The notes under the pieces are model-generated. The model saw only the letters and a program-made list of their open reading frames with translations, ran no database searches and was not told where the DNA came from. Positions 16,046-25,812 of a stretch of DNA of 64,000 bases are shown one piece after another. The position numbers and the translations under genes are program-made. Location: contig NZ_CP019331.1 of the NCBI RefSeq assembly GCF_002163835.1, positions 1,897,001-1,961,000 on the forward strand. The letters run 5' to 3'. Position 1 is the first letter of the stretch. Each line of letters begins with the position of its first letter. Origin of the DNA: Polaribacter sp. SA4-10. GTDB taxonomy: Bacteria > Bacteroidota > Bacteroidia > Flavobacteriales > Flavobacteriaceae.

Positions 16046-17089
16046 TTATTTGCTAAACCTTTTAATATTTACCTCATCATCTAATTTTTCGCCATTTTCT
16101 ATGTGATTGAAAAGGTTTTTAGCAACTGTCGGCGCAATCATAACTCCTCTTGTTCCTAAACCATTTAAAACAACTAATTGAGGGTTCTTTGGATGAATAC
16201 CTACCAAAGGTCTTCTGCCGGCCACTGTAGGTCTTATTCCTGCAGATTGAGAAACAATAGTGTATTTAACATTAATTACTTTCTTAAGTTTTTCTACCAA
16301 CTCTTCTTTACCTTCTTCAGATGGGTTTGATGTTTTATCTGTCCAATTAAAGGTAGCACCAACTTTATATAAATTGTCTCCAACAGGAAGCACAAATAAC
16401 GTTGATTTTAATAAAAAATCAATATTTAATTCTGGTGCATGAATCGTTAATAATTCTCCTTTTGCTTCATTTAATGGTAAGTAATTAAAATATGGGTTTT
16501 TTGTAATTCCATATCCTTCACAGAAAACGATTCTTGAAGCTTTAATATCCTTGTATGTTATTAATTCTTCATCAAGATTTAGTTGTTGATGTTCAAAATT
16601 CTCAAACCTTATTAACGCCCTGCCTTTAAGGTAATTCCTATAAGATTCTACTAGTTTTTTTGTATCAATTCTACCTGTTTCATTTACATTTCCAAAACTA
16701 AAATCAGCCATAACTCCATTATAAGTTTGGCTATCTATTTTAGGGTCTAAATAAGCTATCAATTTTGGTTTATCTAAAGCAGCAAACCAATTATTTTGGT
16801 CTTCTATAGATTTAAAAGCTTTTTTAATAACAAACTTCTCATCAATAGTTATATTTAGTTTTTCTTCTAAACTTTTATAGAATGGAAGTGCAACTTCTAA
16901 TTGTTCTTTAGCATTCCAAACGGGTGTAAACCTCTTTAGAATAACAGGATTATAAACTCCTCCTGCAACTAAAGAGGATGTTTGAGAATCATCTTCAAAA
17001 ACTATAAACGTTTTTTTGGCTTTAATTAACTCTTCTACAAAAGCTAAACCTGCCAATCCTAAACCAACTATTATATACTCTACTCTCAT
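16046..17089 (-). CDS. FAD-dependent amino-acid oxidase family oxidoreductase
   Basis: The 347-residue protein is of the DAO type. The N-terminal Rossmann motif is IIVGLGLAGLAFVEEL (Gly9, Gly11, Gly14), followed by the acidic end of the second strand, FIVFEDD. VAGGVYNP follows, and the C-terminal block AGIRPTVAGRRPLVG with VLNGLGTRGVMIAP closes the FAD site. The family includes glycine/D-amino acid oxidases, ThiO and the MnmC oxidase part; the substrate cannot be read from the sequence. It lies between the two-component system and the gld block, on the minus strand, apparently transcribed alone. Confidence 0.85.
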   Translation of the reverse strand: MRVEYIIVGLGLAGLAFVEELIKAKKTFIVFEDDSQTSSLVAGGVYNPVILKRFTPVWNAKEQLEVALPFYKSLEEKLNITIDEKFVIKKAFKSIEDQNNWFAALDKPKLIAYLDPKIDSQTYNGVMADFSFGNVNETGRIDTKKLVESYRNYLKGRALIRFENFEHQQLNLDEELITYKDIKASRIVFCEGYGITKNPYFNYLPLNEAKGELLTIHAPELNIDFLLKSTLFVLPVGDNLYKVGATFNWTDKTSNPSEEGKEELVEKLKKVINVKYTIVSQSAGIRPTVAGRRPLVGIHPKNPQLVVLNGLGTRGVMIAPTVAKNLFNHIENGEKLDDEVNIKRFSK

Positions 17090-17152
17090 GGGATAAAAAT
17101 AAATAAGTTTACTTTAAAAATGGTTGTATTTATAAAATTTAATAAATGTGCT

Positions 17153-17257
17153 TAGCCCTGATTGTAACCCATGAAATATCTACTAATATTCTTAACATTT
17201 TTTATGGTCAACTAAATTTCAGTATTACAAAGACAAAGTGGAAAGCAGGAAATAGCT
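17153..17257 (+). repeat. Structured intergenic repeat element, copy 2
   Basis: It has the same ends as the element at 583-676 (tagccctgattg ... gaaagcaggaaatagct) and an unrelated AT-rich middle. As with copy 1, it lies beyond the 3' end of a minus-strand gene (here gldN) and reads toward it. Conserved ends with a variable middle suggest the ends carry the function. Confidence 0.6.
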
Positions 17258-17263
17258 CTAAAT

Positions 17264-17293
17264 AAAAAACGCTTGCTTTCGCAAACGTTTTAA
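17264..17293 (-). terminator. Terminator of the gld operon
   Basis: On the minus strand aaaacgtttgc-gaaa-gcaagcgtttttt forms an 11-bp stem with one G-U pair and a GAAA tetraloop followed by T residues. It starts 23 bp past the gldN stop codon. Confidence 0.8.
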
Positions 17294-17315
17294 TATAAAT
17301 TTTGTGATGAACTAA

Positions 17316-18170
17316 TTAATAGTTCCACATATCCATTTCTCTGTTTCTAATATTTTCTTTAATCTTATTTGCCTCCAATAATTGGAATAAAGAGTTTCCT
17401 CTAACATAATCTTCAATGGCTCTATTACCATAAATGTTTTCTTCTCTAACAATTACAGAGCCAAATCTCCTTGCATTTAATAAATGGTCAAAAGAAATTG
17501 GTTGTGCTATATTTTTAGGATTAAATACTTTTCCATCATGTAAAACAGCTCTTGCCGAAGGAAAAAACACCCAAAATAATTCATATAAAGTTTCATCTTC
17601 AATATCTGCAACTCCCAATGTTTGCACATCTTTACCCATTGGTGCTAAAGCTAATAACCTGTATTTTAATTCGCCTTGGCGTTTATCAAAATACCACATT
17701 CCTTTAATCATATATCCTTCTACATCTTGACTTTGAATTCTAAATGTATCTGAATATCCATTTTCGTCACGAACATTTAACAAACGAGAATCAATCTCAT
17801 CTTGTGTAATTTTTGAGGTAAAGAAAGAATTTGAATATACTTCTTTAATTTCACCTTGTTTAATTCCCTTAATAAGCGTGTCAAACAAAGATCTTCTGTC
17901 TAAAGAAATATTTGTTGTGTCTATAGGAAAATAATAAGGTAAATTTATTTTCTGATTTAAATCTATAAACTCCCATACAACTTTAGACCATAAAACATCT
18001 CTATCGTCCACATATCCGTAAGGAATTGGCCCATTATTATCTGCAGCCAATTGTTGCTCGGTTTTCTTTCCTATTTGATTAACAGACTGAGCATTCAATA
18101 AGTTTGCTTGCGCATTTATACTGCCAGTTGTTATCAAAGCGAAAAATACTATTAAACAATTTCTAACCAT
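17316..18170 (-). CDS. gldN: Gliding motility / type IX secretion protein GldN
   Basis: The 284-residue protein starts with a signal peptide (about 1-20, ending GSINAQ) and belongs to the GldN/PorN family. In the type IX secretion system GldN associates with the lipoprotein GldK in a periplasmic ring under the outer membrane. Family-typical stretches are DRDVLWSKVVWEFIDLNQKINLPYY (start of the mature domain), GYMIKGMWYFDKRQGEL and LYELFWVFFPSARAVLHDG. It is the last gene of gldK-gldL-gldM-gldN, 16 bp after gldM, and is followed by a strong terminator. Transcription therefore probably ends here. Confidence 0.96.
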   Translation of the reverse strand: MVRNCLIVFFALITTGSINAQANLLNAQSVNQIGKKTEQQLAADNNGPIPYGYVDDRDVLWSKVVWEFIDLNQKINLPYYFPIDTTNISLDRRSLFDTLIKGIKQGEIKEVYSNSFFTSKITQDEIDSRLLNVRDENGYSDTFRIQSQDVEGYMIKGMWYFDKRQGELKYRLLALAPMGKDVQTLGVADIEDETLYELFWVFFPSARAVLHDGKVFNPKNIAQPISFDHLLNARRFGSVIVREENIYGNRAIEDYVRGNSLFQLLEANKIKENIRNREMDMWNY

Positions 18171-18186
18171 ACTTTATTTTTTTAAT

Positions 18187-19713
18187 CTAATTTGTTAACT
18201 CTATACTAACTGGCAATACTTGTTTCAGTGCATAACCATTTGCAGAAGCTTTAATATCATAAATATTAATAATATCTCCTCTTTTTGCTTTTGATAACAC
18301 TTTTTTAGCAGCAGCACTTAATCTTGTACCATTAACAATAACTGTTATTTGTCCTGGAACTTTAATTTTAAAACTTTTTACATCTATTTTTAAATCAAAT
18401 TCAAAATCAGGTAATCCTGCGGCAATTGGTGCATTTGCTAAACCAGATTTTGGCATTCTTACTGTACCAAATTGATTACGTACAGACCCCATTGCTGGTG
18501 GTATGTCTTTAATTCTAAATGATTTTTTAGAGTTTACTGTTTTACCACTACTTAATTTTGCACTTACGTTAATAACAGCCGTTTTAGCTGCTCCTGGTTT
18601 AATACTATATTTACCTTTACCTCCAGATAAACTTCCTCCAGTCGCTGAAACTCTTAAATTATTATCACTAACACCTGGCAAAGAAACTGAAATAGGATTA
18701 TTTAAACCTCTATAAACAACATTCATCTTATCTGCAGAAACAACAGCAGTACTAGGTTCTGGTATTACTGAATACGAACTTTCAAAGGGAACTTCTACAA
18801 TTTCACCATTTTGAGTAAATGCTATTTTCCCTTTAATATCATGACTCCCAACATTACCTGCTGGCATATCTATAATTACTTGTCCTGATTTAATGTTTTT
18901 ATAAGGCCTGTTGTTTAAGGTAACTGCATCTGGAACCATCGTTGCGTCATAACGACCTAAAACAATTTTACCTGTTACTTTTTCACCAGCAAAATAGGCG
19001 TTTTTATCTAATGCGACAATACCTTTATAGTTACTTAAACGTAAAGATTCTTCTAATTTTCCTCCTAATAAATCTGATACTATATCACTTTCAGTGTTTT
19101 TAATATCAGCTTGCATTTGTGTTAAATTAGTTAATGAAGCAACTAAAGGAAATCCTTTATAACGATATTCTAACCATTTAATCTTTTTTCCATCTCTATT
19201 TGTATCATCTTCAGTATTAAACCTGTTTTTCAATAGTGATGAAAAGTTAGAATCTGCACCTAAAACACTAGTTACATCTGTTCTATATCCATTTACTTTA
19301 TCTATAAACTCATTACCTTCTGTAGTAAATTTATCACCTTTAAAGAAATACTCATCTAAAAAAGCGGTTTTATCCATTGCTTCAAAATCAGTTTTATCCT
19401 CAATATCTGCAGTCATCTTTGTTTTTATTTCCTCTAAATAGCTGTAAAACTCTGCTGAATATTTTTTAATTTTATCAGCTTGAATTTTTAAAGGGCCAAA
19501 CTTTGCTTCTTGCTCTGAAGCTTTTGTTGCCAAATTAGCATACGCTTCATTATTTTTCGCTGTAGTTGAAATATTATTTTCAGTCAACTTTTCATTCATA
19601 AAACCAAAAGCTGATAAAACTTCTTTACTCATGTTCATTGCTAACATTGCAATAAAAACAAGGTACATTAAGTTTATCATCTTCTGTCTTGCGGACATTT
19701 TTCCTCCTGCCAT
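18187..19713 (-). CDS. gldM: Type IX secretion motor protein GldM
   Basis: The 508-residue protein has a single N-terminal membrane helix (about 13-33: INLMYLVFIAMLAMNMSKE) preceded by the conserved Arg9, then a long periplasmic part of stacked domains (about 35-508). Domain edges are visible near DKNAYFAGEKVTGKIVLG (about 235) and PEPSTAVVSADKMNVVYRG (about 318). With GldL it forms the inner-membrane motor that uses the proton gradient to drive protein export and gliding. It is full length for the family. It lies 45 bp after gldL and 16 bp before gldN. Confidence 0.97.
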   Translation of the reverse strand: MAGGKMSARQKMINLMYLVFIAMLAMNMSKEVLSAFGFMNEKLTENNISTTAKNNEAYANLATKASEQEAKFGPLKIQADKIKKYSAEFYSYLEEIKTKMTADIEDKTDFEAMDKTAFLDEYFFKGDKFTTEGNEFIDKVNGYRTDVTSVLGADSNFSSLLKNRFNTEDDTNRDGKKIKWLEYRYKGFPLVASLTNLTQMQADIKNTESDIVSDLLGGKLEESLRLSNYKGIVALDKNAYFAGEKVTGKIVLGRYDATMVPDAVTLNNRPYKNIKSGQVIIDMPAGNVGSHDIKGKIAFTQNGEIVEVPFESSYSVIPEPSTAVVSADKMNVVYRGLNNPISVSLPGVSDNNLRVSATGGSLSGGKGKYSIKPGAAKTAVINVSAKLSSGKTVNSKKSFRIKDIPPAMGSVRNQFGTVRMPKSGLANAPIAAGLPDFEFDLKIDVKSFKIKVPGQITVIVNGTRLSAAAKKVLSKAKRGDIINIYDIKASANGYALKQVLPVSIELTN

Positions 19714-19758
19714 TCTAATTAGTTTTTTAAGTTATTATAAATTTAGTTGAACTAATTA

Positions 19759-20394
19759 TTATTTACTTGACATTGCTGAAAGCATACCTCCATAAACGCC
19801 GTTTAATGAAGATAAGTTTTTTGCTAGAGTATCCATTTGTTCTTTTAATCTTTCAGTATTTTCTACAACAGCACTATTTAATTCTGTCTGTTTGCTAGTG
19901 TTTTCTACTTGAACTTTATATAAACTATTTAAAGACTCCATTTGAACAGTTGCCATAGACACTTGTTCATTGTATTTGCTAGTTGATGAAATAGATTCTG
20001 ATGCAACAGATAATCCTTCTGCTGCTCCTTGAAAATTTTTCATACTATTCCCTAAACTTGTCATTAATGAAGAATCAATATTTGCTTCTTGTAATAAAGC
20101 ATCTAATTTTTGAGATAACATTCCTTGTGCTCCTTCTTCTTTTTCTAATGTAAATCCTTCTTCTGTTAATTCTGGATACACTTTAGACCAATCTAAATCA
20201 TCTTCTGGAGTATCAAACGCAGAGATTGCAAAAACTAAAGCTTCTACAACTAAACCAATTGTAAGCATTAAACCACCAGTAAGAGGCCCAATAGAGAAGT
20301 GTTGAATTTTAAACAATGCACCAATAATTACTACTGCTGCCCCCATTCCATAAACGAAGTTCATTGTTTTTTTATAAGATCTTGATTGTGCCAT
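19759..20394 (-). CDS. gldL: Type IX secretion motor protein GldL
   Basis: The 211-residue protein has two N-terminal membrane helices (about 12-32 and 38-60) and a cytoplasmic helical tail (about 85-210) likely to form coiled coils. The second helix carries Glu51 in GLVVEALVFAISAF, the position of the membrane glutamate thought to couple proton flow to rotation. KIQHFSIGPLTGGLML is a family signature between the helices. It forms the stator-like ring around a GldM dimer in the inner membrane. It is 42 bp after gldK. Confidence 0.97.
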   Translation of the reverse strand: MAQSRSYKKTMNFVYGMGAAVVIIGALFKIQHFSIGPLTGGLMLTIGLVVEALVFAISAFDTPEDDLDWSKVYPELTEEGFTLEKEEGAQGMLSQKLDALLQEANIDSSLMTSLGNSMKNFQGAAEGLSVASESISSTSKYNEQVSMATVQMESLNSLYKVQVENTSKQTELNSAVVENTERLKEQMDTLAKNLSSLNGVYGGMLSAMSSK

Positions 20395-20436
20395 AATTTT
20401 ATTTTCTTTTTTAGGGGAATATTAATTATTTTTTTA

Positions 20437-21810
20437 TTAATTATTTGTTGTACCTATATAATTTTGTACAGTTCTAAAACCAATATAACTTCTTGCAGTG
20501 TCTGCATATTCATAATCTCTAGAACCTACTTCTAAGAAATATGCTACATCTTTCCATGAGCCACCTCGAACAATTTTACGTTTGTTTTTTCTATCCTCTA
20601 CATTTGGATTCATTGTTGAAGCCATGTAATATGATGATAAATTGTATGCTGTATTTGTCCATTCAGAAACGTTTCCTGCCATATTATACAAACCATAATC
20701 GTTTGCATTAAAAGATTTTGCTTCCATTGTATACAGAGCTCCATCTGCCGAATAATTACCTCTTACAGGTTTAAAATTTGCTAAGAAACAACCCCTATCA
20801 CTTGTTGTACCTCCAGTTCCCCAAGGGTATGTTGCAAATTCTAATCCTCCACGTGCAGCATATTCCCACTCCGCTTCTGTTGGTAATCTAAAATCTGGAA
20901 CCGTAGTTGCATTTTTTCGTCCTCTTAAATAATCATTTTTCTTTTTAGTTCTCCAATTACAAAAAGCATTTGCTTGCCCCCAAGAAACTCCAACAACAGG
21001 ATAATCTCCATAAGATTGATGAGAAAAATAATCTTGATGCATTGGATCATTATAAGAATAATTAAAATCTTTTACCCAAACCGTTGTATCTGGATAAATA
21101 TTTAACATTTCTATTTTTACGAAATCTTTTCTATCTCCTCCCTCTCTTGCTGCATTATCTCTATCAAACCAAGAATATCTATATTTTAAAAACTTTGTAT
21201 TAAAAGTTCTAATACCATCTACAGCTTCTTCTCTACTAATATATAAAGAATCCATTACCTCAACATAATCTACATCTGGATACTCTTCTTTTTCCCAAAT
21301 CAAATCAGTTTCTCTATTTAAAGGTTTTATAGAATCGATACCAGCACCTAAACTGTAATAATTATCATACATATATTTTTGATATGGACTAGCTCCTGTA
21401 GTATCTGTTGCTGCAAAAGCATAATCATGAATTCCTCCAGAAAGAGGCACTCCATCTGGACCTGGATTTGCACCCATTGCTGCATATTCTGCTTGAAAAC
21501 CAAGTCTAGTTCTTACAATTGAATCTCTTACCCAAAAAACAAATTCTTTATATTCATTATTGGTTACTTCAGTTTCATCCATATAATAAGGTCTAACTGT
21601 AACCGTTTTAGTTGGCGCATTCATCGTACCAATAATATCCTCATCTTGTTTACCCATTGTAAACGAACCTCCTGGTATTAAAGCTGTTCCAAATGGTTTT
21701 TCTGAAAACCATTTTTTCTTAGCCTTTACACCTACCAATTCTCCTCTATCATTAGAGCCACAACTGTAAAAAACTGTTATTAAAAGTGCATATATTACTG
21801 CTTTCTTCAT
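20437..21810 (-). CDS. gldK: Gliding / type IX secretion lipoprotein GldK
   Basis: The 457-residue lipoprotein has the lipobox FYSC with the acylated Cys17. It carries a formylglycine-generating-enzyme-like (SUMF1) domain: GGSFTMGKQDED, YYMDETEVTNNEYKEF, YPVVGVSWGQANAFCNWR, FRLPTEAEWEYAARGG, YNMAGNVSEWTN and RKIVRGGSW. In GldK this fold is structural and not catalytic; with GldN it forms a ring at the outer membrane. The gap to the upstream arginase-fold gene is 105 bp, long enough for its own promoter, while gldL follows within 42 bp. Confidence 0.96.
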   Translation of the reverse strand: MKKAVIYALLITVFYSCGSNDRGELVGVKAKKKWFSEKPFGTALIPGGSFTMGKQDEDIIGTMNAPTKTVTVRPYYMDETEVTNNEYKEFVFWVRDSIVRTRLGFQAEYAAMGANPGPDGVPLSGGIHDYAFAATDTTGASPYQKYMYDNYYSLGAGIDSIKPLNRETDLIWEKEEYPDVDYVEVMDSLYISREEAVDGIRTFNTKFLKYRYSWFDRDNAAREGGDRKDFVKIEMLNIYPDTTVWVKDFNYSYNDPMHQDYFSHQSYGDYPVVGVSWGQANAFCNWRTKKKNDYLRGRKNATTVPDFRLPTEAEWEYAARGGLEFATYPWGTGGTTSDRGCFLANFKPVRGNYSADGALYTMEAKSFNANDYGLYNMAGNVSEWTNTAYNLSSYYMASTMNPNVEDRKNKRKIVRGGSWKDVAYFLEVGSRDYEYADTARSYIGFRTVQNYIGTTNN

Positions 21811-21915
21811 ATTCTAAAATATCTTTACTATAAAGTTCGTAAACCTATTATTTTTTTTGCTAAAAAACAATGTTAAGATTGCATTTTAACGTATTGTTTT
21901 TTAAAAATTTAAAAA

Positions 21916-23076
21916 TTACATCAATTTTCTCATAGCCTTATACCATCTTTCAGGAATAATTTGCTTTGTTGCATCTATGTAATCTTTGTATGTACATGGT
22001 ATTAACGCATGTCTTTTGTATTTATTATCCGATAATATTTTTATCTCAATCCACCACCTTCCAGTTTTATTACTTTTATAAAAAGTTAATGGATCATCAT
22101 CTTCCAATAAAACTGTAAATTTTTGATAATTTTCCTTTGTTGTAAAGGGATAATCTTTTACCCTAAAATTCACTCCCTCAATAAAATACCAAATCATTTG
22201 AGCAATTAAATGTGCTGTTTGATTGTTAGTATCATGCTTAGAATTGAATTCATAAATTCCGAATGAAGATACTTTATCACTAATTCCTGCATATCTTGAA
22301 ATAGCACAAATTTCTTCACCATAAAAACCATTTGGAGAAGCATTATTATTAGCAGGTGCTTCACTTTGCCTTACAGAACCAATATCTATTGATACAATAT
22401 CTGCATTTCTAAAAGCGGGTTCAATATTTTCTAAAACTTTAGCTTCCCCAAGTCTATATGCGTCAAAAAACAAATTATCTAATAATTGAATTTCTTCCTG
22501 TGAATTAAAATAAGTTTGATACCCAACATTGCAATAATTAAACAGGTTATTTGGTTCTTGCATTATTACTTTGCTTAAATAAGACTGAGAAGTTAAATCA
22601 TCTTCTAAATTACCCAAATCAAAACGACTGTCTACTGCTGTAATATTTACTGTTTGCTCAAGAGAGTCATACGCTCTGTAATTAACGTATGTAATATCTT
22701 GTCCTCCACCAATAATTACAGGAATAATATTTTTTTTTAGTAAATAAGTAATGATTTCTGAAACTGCAAAATAAGTATCTGTAACGGAATTCCCTTTTAA
22801 AACATTTCCTAAATCGGCAATATTTGTGTGCCAATTTCCTGGAAATAATTGATATAACTTTCTACGGATTAAATGCAAATCCTCTCCACATCCAAAATTA
22901 TCTTGAGAATTCCTGTCTTCTTGAACTCCAAAAATAGCAATCTTAACATTCTCTAAATCAGGAAAACCTTCCTCTAAGGTATGAATGCTAGTTTTATTAC
23001 CCAATGACAATGGTGACTGCAACACTAAATGTGCCACAATCGATTCTTCTATAGGGCTTAAAAAATCTTGGATCAT
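21916..23076 (-). CDS. Arginase-fold protein with degraded metal site
   Basis: The 386-residue protein belongs to the arginase/agmatinase/formimidoylglutamase superfamily. Its key motifs are altered. The GGDHS loop reads GGGQD (Gln126 in place of the metal His). The DAHxD motif reads DSRFD (Arg151 for His; Asp149 and Asp153 kept). The SxDxDxxDP motif reads SIDIGSVRQSEAP (Gly233 for the second Asp; Asp231 kept). Three of six Mn ligands are thus missing and hydrolase activity is doubtful. It is often annotated as formimidoylglutamase. It sits between topA (35 bp upstream) and gldK, so a role connected to type IX secretion is possible, but that is inference. Confidence 0.85.
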   Translation of the reverse strand: MIQDFLSPIEESIVAHLVLQSPLSLGNKTSIHTLEEGFPDLENVKIAIFGVQEDRNSQDNFGCGEDLHLIRRKLYQLFPGNWHTNIADLGNVLKGNSVTDTYFAVSEIITYLLKKNIIPVIIGGGQDITYVNYRAYDSLEQTVNITAVDSRFDLGNLEDDLTSQSYLSKVIMQEPNNLFNYCNVGYQTYFNSQEEIQLLDNLFFDAYRLGEAKVLENIEPAFRNADIVSIDIGSVRQSEAPANNNASPNGFYGEEICAISRYAGISDKVSSFGIYEFNSKHDTNNQTAHLIAQMIWYFIEGVNFRVKDYPFTTKENYQKFTVLLEDDDPLTFYKSNKTGRWWIEIKILSDNKYKRHALIPCTYKDYIDATKQIIPERWYKAMRKLM

Positions 23077-23111
23077 GAATTTTTTTAATAGGCGACCAAT
23101 ATACTAAATCC

Positions 23112-25610
23112 TTATTTCTTTTTTGCGGTTTTTTTAGCAGGAGTTTTTTTCTTAGCTACTTTTCTCTTTGGCGTTTTAGCTTCAATCATTTTAACAGCCT
23201 CTTCTTTAGATAGTTTCTCTATTTCTGTTGTTTTAGGTAGTTCTATTTTAATTTTACCTTTTATAACATTAAACCTTCCCCATCTTGCTTTTTCTACACG
23301 AATAGCAACATCTTCCCAGTTATGAATAACTTTATCTATTTCTTTCTGTTTTTTAATTTCAATTAACTCAATAATATCATCATCAGAAAGAGTATCAAAA
23401 TCATACTTTTTACTTACGTTGATAAAGATATTATTCCACTTTATAAATGGCCCAAAACGTCCAACTCCTTTTTGAACAGGCAATTCTTCATAATGATAAA
23501 TTGGAGCATCTGCTTTTTGTTTTGCAACAATTAACTCTTCAGCTCTTGGCAAATCAACCTCCATAGGGTTTTCACCTTTATCTAAAGAGACAAACATGGT
23601 TCCAAATCTGATATAAGGTCCAAACCTACCATTAGAAACAATTACTTCTTCACCTTCATAAGTTCCTAGAGTTTTTGGTAATAAGAACAACTCTAATGCT
23701 TCTTCCATGGTTATGGTTCCCAGGTTTTGGGCTGTATTTAGACTTGCAAATACTTTTTCTTCATCTTCTGGTGCTCCAATCTGAGCAATAGGTCCAAATT
23801 TACCTAAACGAACTAAAACAGTTTTTCCAGACTCTGGGTGTTTTCCTAAAATACGTTCTCCACTTTCTCTCTCAGCATTTTCCTTTACATCTTCTACAGT
23901 AACATGAAAGTTATTGTAAAATTCTTTAATCATAGAAATCCAATCTTCTGTACCTTCAGAAATATTATCAAAAGATGATTCTACTTTTGCAGTAAATCCA
24001 AAATCTAAAATATTAGAGAAGTTTGCTACTAAGAAATCGTTTACAATATTCCCAATATCCGTTGGAACTAATTTATTTTTATCAGAACCTGTTTTTTCTG
24101 TCAATGATTGACTTTTTACAGTTCCATTTGATAAAATAATTTGCTCATAACTTCTTTCTACTCCTTCATTTATACCTTTCTCTACATAACCTCTTCGTTG
24201 AACAGTAGAAATTGTTGGTGCATACGTAGATGGACGTCCAATACCTAATTCTTCTAATTGCTTAACCAAAGAAGCTTCTGTAAAACGATAAGGTGGACTT
24301 GTAAAACGTTGTGTTGCATTCATAAAAGTGTACTCTAATTTCTCAGAAACCTTTAAATTTGGCAACATCCCTGCTTGCTCTTCATCTTCATTATCATTTC
24401 CTTCTAAATACACTTTTAGGAAACCATCAAATTTTATCATTTCACCATTTGCAGTGAATATTTTTGAGTTTTCAGAATTTTCTATTTTCACATTTGTTCT
24501 TTCCAATTGAGCATCACTCATTTGAGAAGCCACTGTTCTTTTCCAAATTAAATCATACAATCTTGTTTGATCATATTCTACATCTATAGAATGCATTTTC
24601 ATGTTTGTAGGACGAATTGCCTCATGCGCTTCTTGAGCTCCTTTAGACTTCGTTTTAAAAACACGCTGTTTACTATATTCTGCTCCGTAATAATTTGTAA
24701 TTTCTTCTTCGGCAGCATTTCTTGCATCAACAGAAAGATTTAAACTATCTGTTCTCATATAAGTAATTAAACCGGCCTCATATAAACGTTGTGCAACTTG
24801 CATTGTTTTACCTACCGGAAAACCTAATTTCCGAGATGCTTCTTGTTGTAAGGTTGAAGTTGTAAATGGTGCTGCTGGTGATTTTTTTGCTGGTTTTTTT
24901 GTTAAATCCGCAATAGAAAAATCAGCATTTGAACAAGATTTTAAGAAATCTTCTGCTGCTTTTTTACTATCAAAATTCTTTGGAATAATTGCTTTAAAAG
25001 TTTTTCCTTCAAGGTTTGAAAATTCTGCAACTACTTTATAATGTGTTTCTGATTTAAAATTTAAGATACTACGTTCTTTTTCTACAATTAAACGTACTGC
25101 AACAGATTGTACTCTTCCTGCAGACAAACCTCCTTTAACTTTGCGCCATAAAACTGGCGATAACTCATAACCCACTAACCTATCTAGAACTCTACGCGCT
25201 TGTTGCGCATTTACCATATTATAATCAATATCTCTAGGATTATCAACTGCTTTTAAGATAGCGTTCTTTGTAATTTCATGAAAAACAATACGCTTTGTAT
25301 TATCATCCGTTAAATTTAATTGCTCTTTTAAATGCCAAGCAATTGCTTCTCCTTCTCGATCCTCATCACTTGCTAACCAAACAGTCTCTGCTTTTTTAGC
25401 TAAGCTTTTCAGTTTTTTTACAACTGCTTTTTTATCGTCTGAAACAATATATTTTGGGCTAAAGTCTCCTTCAACATCTATTCCTAATTCTTTTGATGGT
25501 AAATCTGCTATATGACCAAAACTAGATTCTACTTGAAAATCTTTTCCAAGAAACTTCTCTATTGTTTTTGCTTTTGCTGGTGACTCTACAATTACTAAAT
25601 TCTTTGCCAT
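23112..25610 (-). CDS. topA: DNA topoisomerase I
   Basis: The 832-residue type IA topoisomerase relaxes negative supercoils. The Toprim domain has VIVESPAKAKTI and SDEDREGEAIAWH. The catalytic Tyr284 is in GLITYMRTDSLN, and GIGRPSTYAPT belongs to the core. The C-terminal part has repeated topoisomerase C domains (GKFGPIAQIG, NGRFGPYIRFG, GRFGPFIKW, ARWGRFNV) and no CXXC zinc fingers, then a lysine-rich tail (PKRKVAKKKTPAKKTAKKK). The tail probably adds DNA binding. It is the first gene of the minus-strand block that leads into gldKLMN, with a TACTTTTG box upstream. Confidence 0.98.
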   Translation of the reverse strand: MAKNLVIVESPAKAKTIEKFLGKDFQVESSFGHIADLPSKELGIDVEGDFSPKYIVSDDKKAVVKKLKSLAKKAETVWLASDEDREGEAIAWHLKEQLNLTDDNTKRIVFHEITKNAILKAVDNPRDIDYNMVNAQQARRVLDRLVGYELSPVLWRKVKGGLSAGRVQSVAVRLIVEKERSILNFKSETHYKVVAEFSNLEGKTFKAIIPKNFDSKKAAEDFLKSCSNADFSIADLTKKPAKKSPAAPFTTSTLQQEASRKLGFPVGKTMQVAQRLYEAGLITYMRTDSLNLSVDARNAAEEEITNYYGAEYSKQRVFKTKSKGAQEAHEAIRPTNMKMHSIDVEYDQTRLYDLIWKRTVASQMSDAQLERTNVKIENSENSKIFTANGEMIKFDGFLKVYLEGNDNEDEEQAGMLPNLKVSEKLEYTFMNATQRFTSPPYRFTEASLVKQLEELGIGRPSTYAPTISTVQRRGYVEKGINEGVERSYEQIILSNGTVKSQSLTEKTGSDKNKLVPTDIGNIVNDFLVANFSNILDFGFTAKVESSFDNISEGTEDWISMIKEFYNNFHVTVEDVKENAERESGERILGKHPESGKTVLVRLGKFGPIAQIGAPEDEEKVFASLNTAQNLGTITMEEALELFLLPKTLGTYEGEEVIVSNGRFGPYIRFGTMFVSLDKGENPMEVDLPRAEELIVAKQKADAPIYHYEELPVQKGVGRFGPFIKWNNIFINVSKKYDFDTLSDDDIIELIEIKKQKEIDKVIHNWEDVAIRVEKARWGRFNVIKGKIKIELPKTTEIEKLSKEEAVKMIEAKTPKRKVAKKKTPAKKTAKKK

Positions 25611-25662
25611 TTATCTTTCTTTTGTCGTAACTAACACAATTATGGTATGTGTTTTTGGATTG

Positions 25663-25670
25663 CAAAAGTA
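25663..25670 (-). promoter_or_regulatory. Candidate -7 box for topA
   Basis: TACTTTTG on the minus strand fits TAnnTTTG, 52 nt upstream of the topA start. No TTG is seen at the usual -33 spacing. Confidence 0.4.
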
Positions 25671-25778
25671 TGTAGTTTTTTTTTAAAAAAAATTATTTGA
25701 TTGATTTTCCCACTATATTTAACACAATAACAACAGTATTTTTTCTGCCAATTTGTCACAAGAGTTACTTTTTGGTTG

Positions 25779-25786
25779 TATATTTG
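25779..25786 (+). promoter_or_regulatory. -7 box of the miaB-secG operon
   Basis: TATATTTG lies 26 nt upstream of the miaB ATG and exactly fits TAnnTTTG. A TTTG at 25752-25755 is a possible -33 element, with a rather long 23-nt spacer. Confidence 0.5.
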
Positions 25787-25812
25787 CCTCCTATCTGAAT
25801 GAAAATTGACAC

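Noticed and set aside
21916..23076. Working formimidoylglutamase (HutG) of histidine degradation
   Set aside because: Half the metal ligands are missing and no other hut gene is near; the fold is clear but the activity is not supported.
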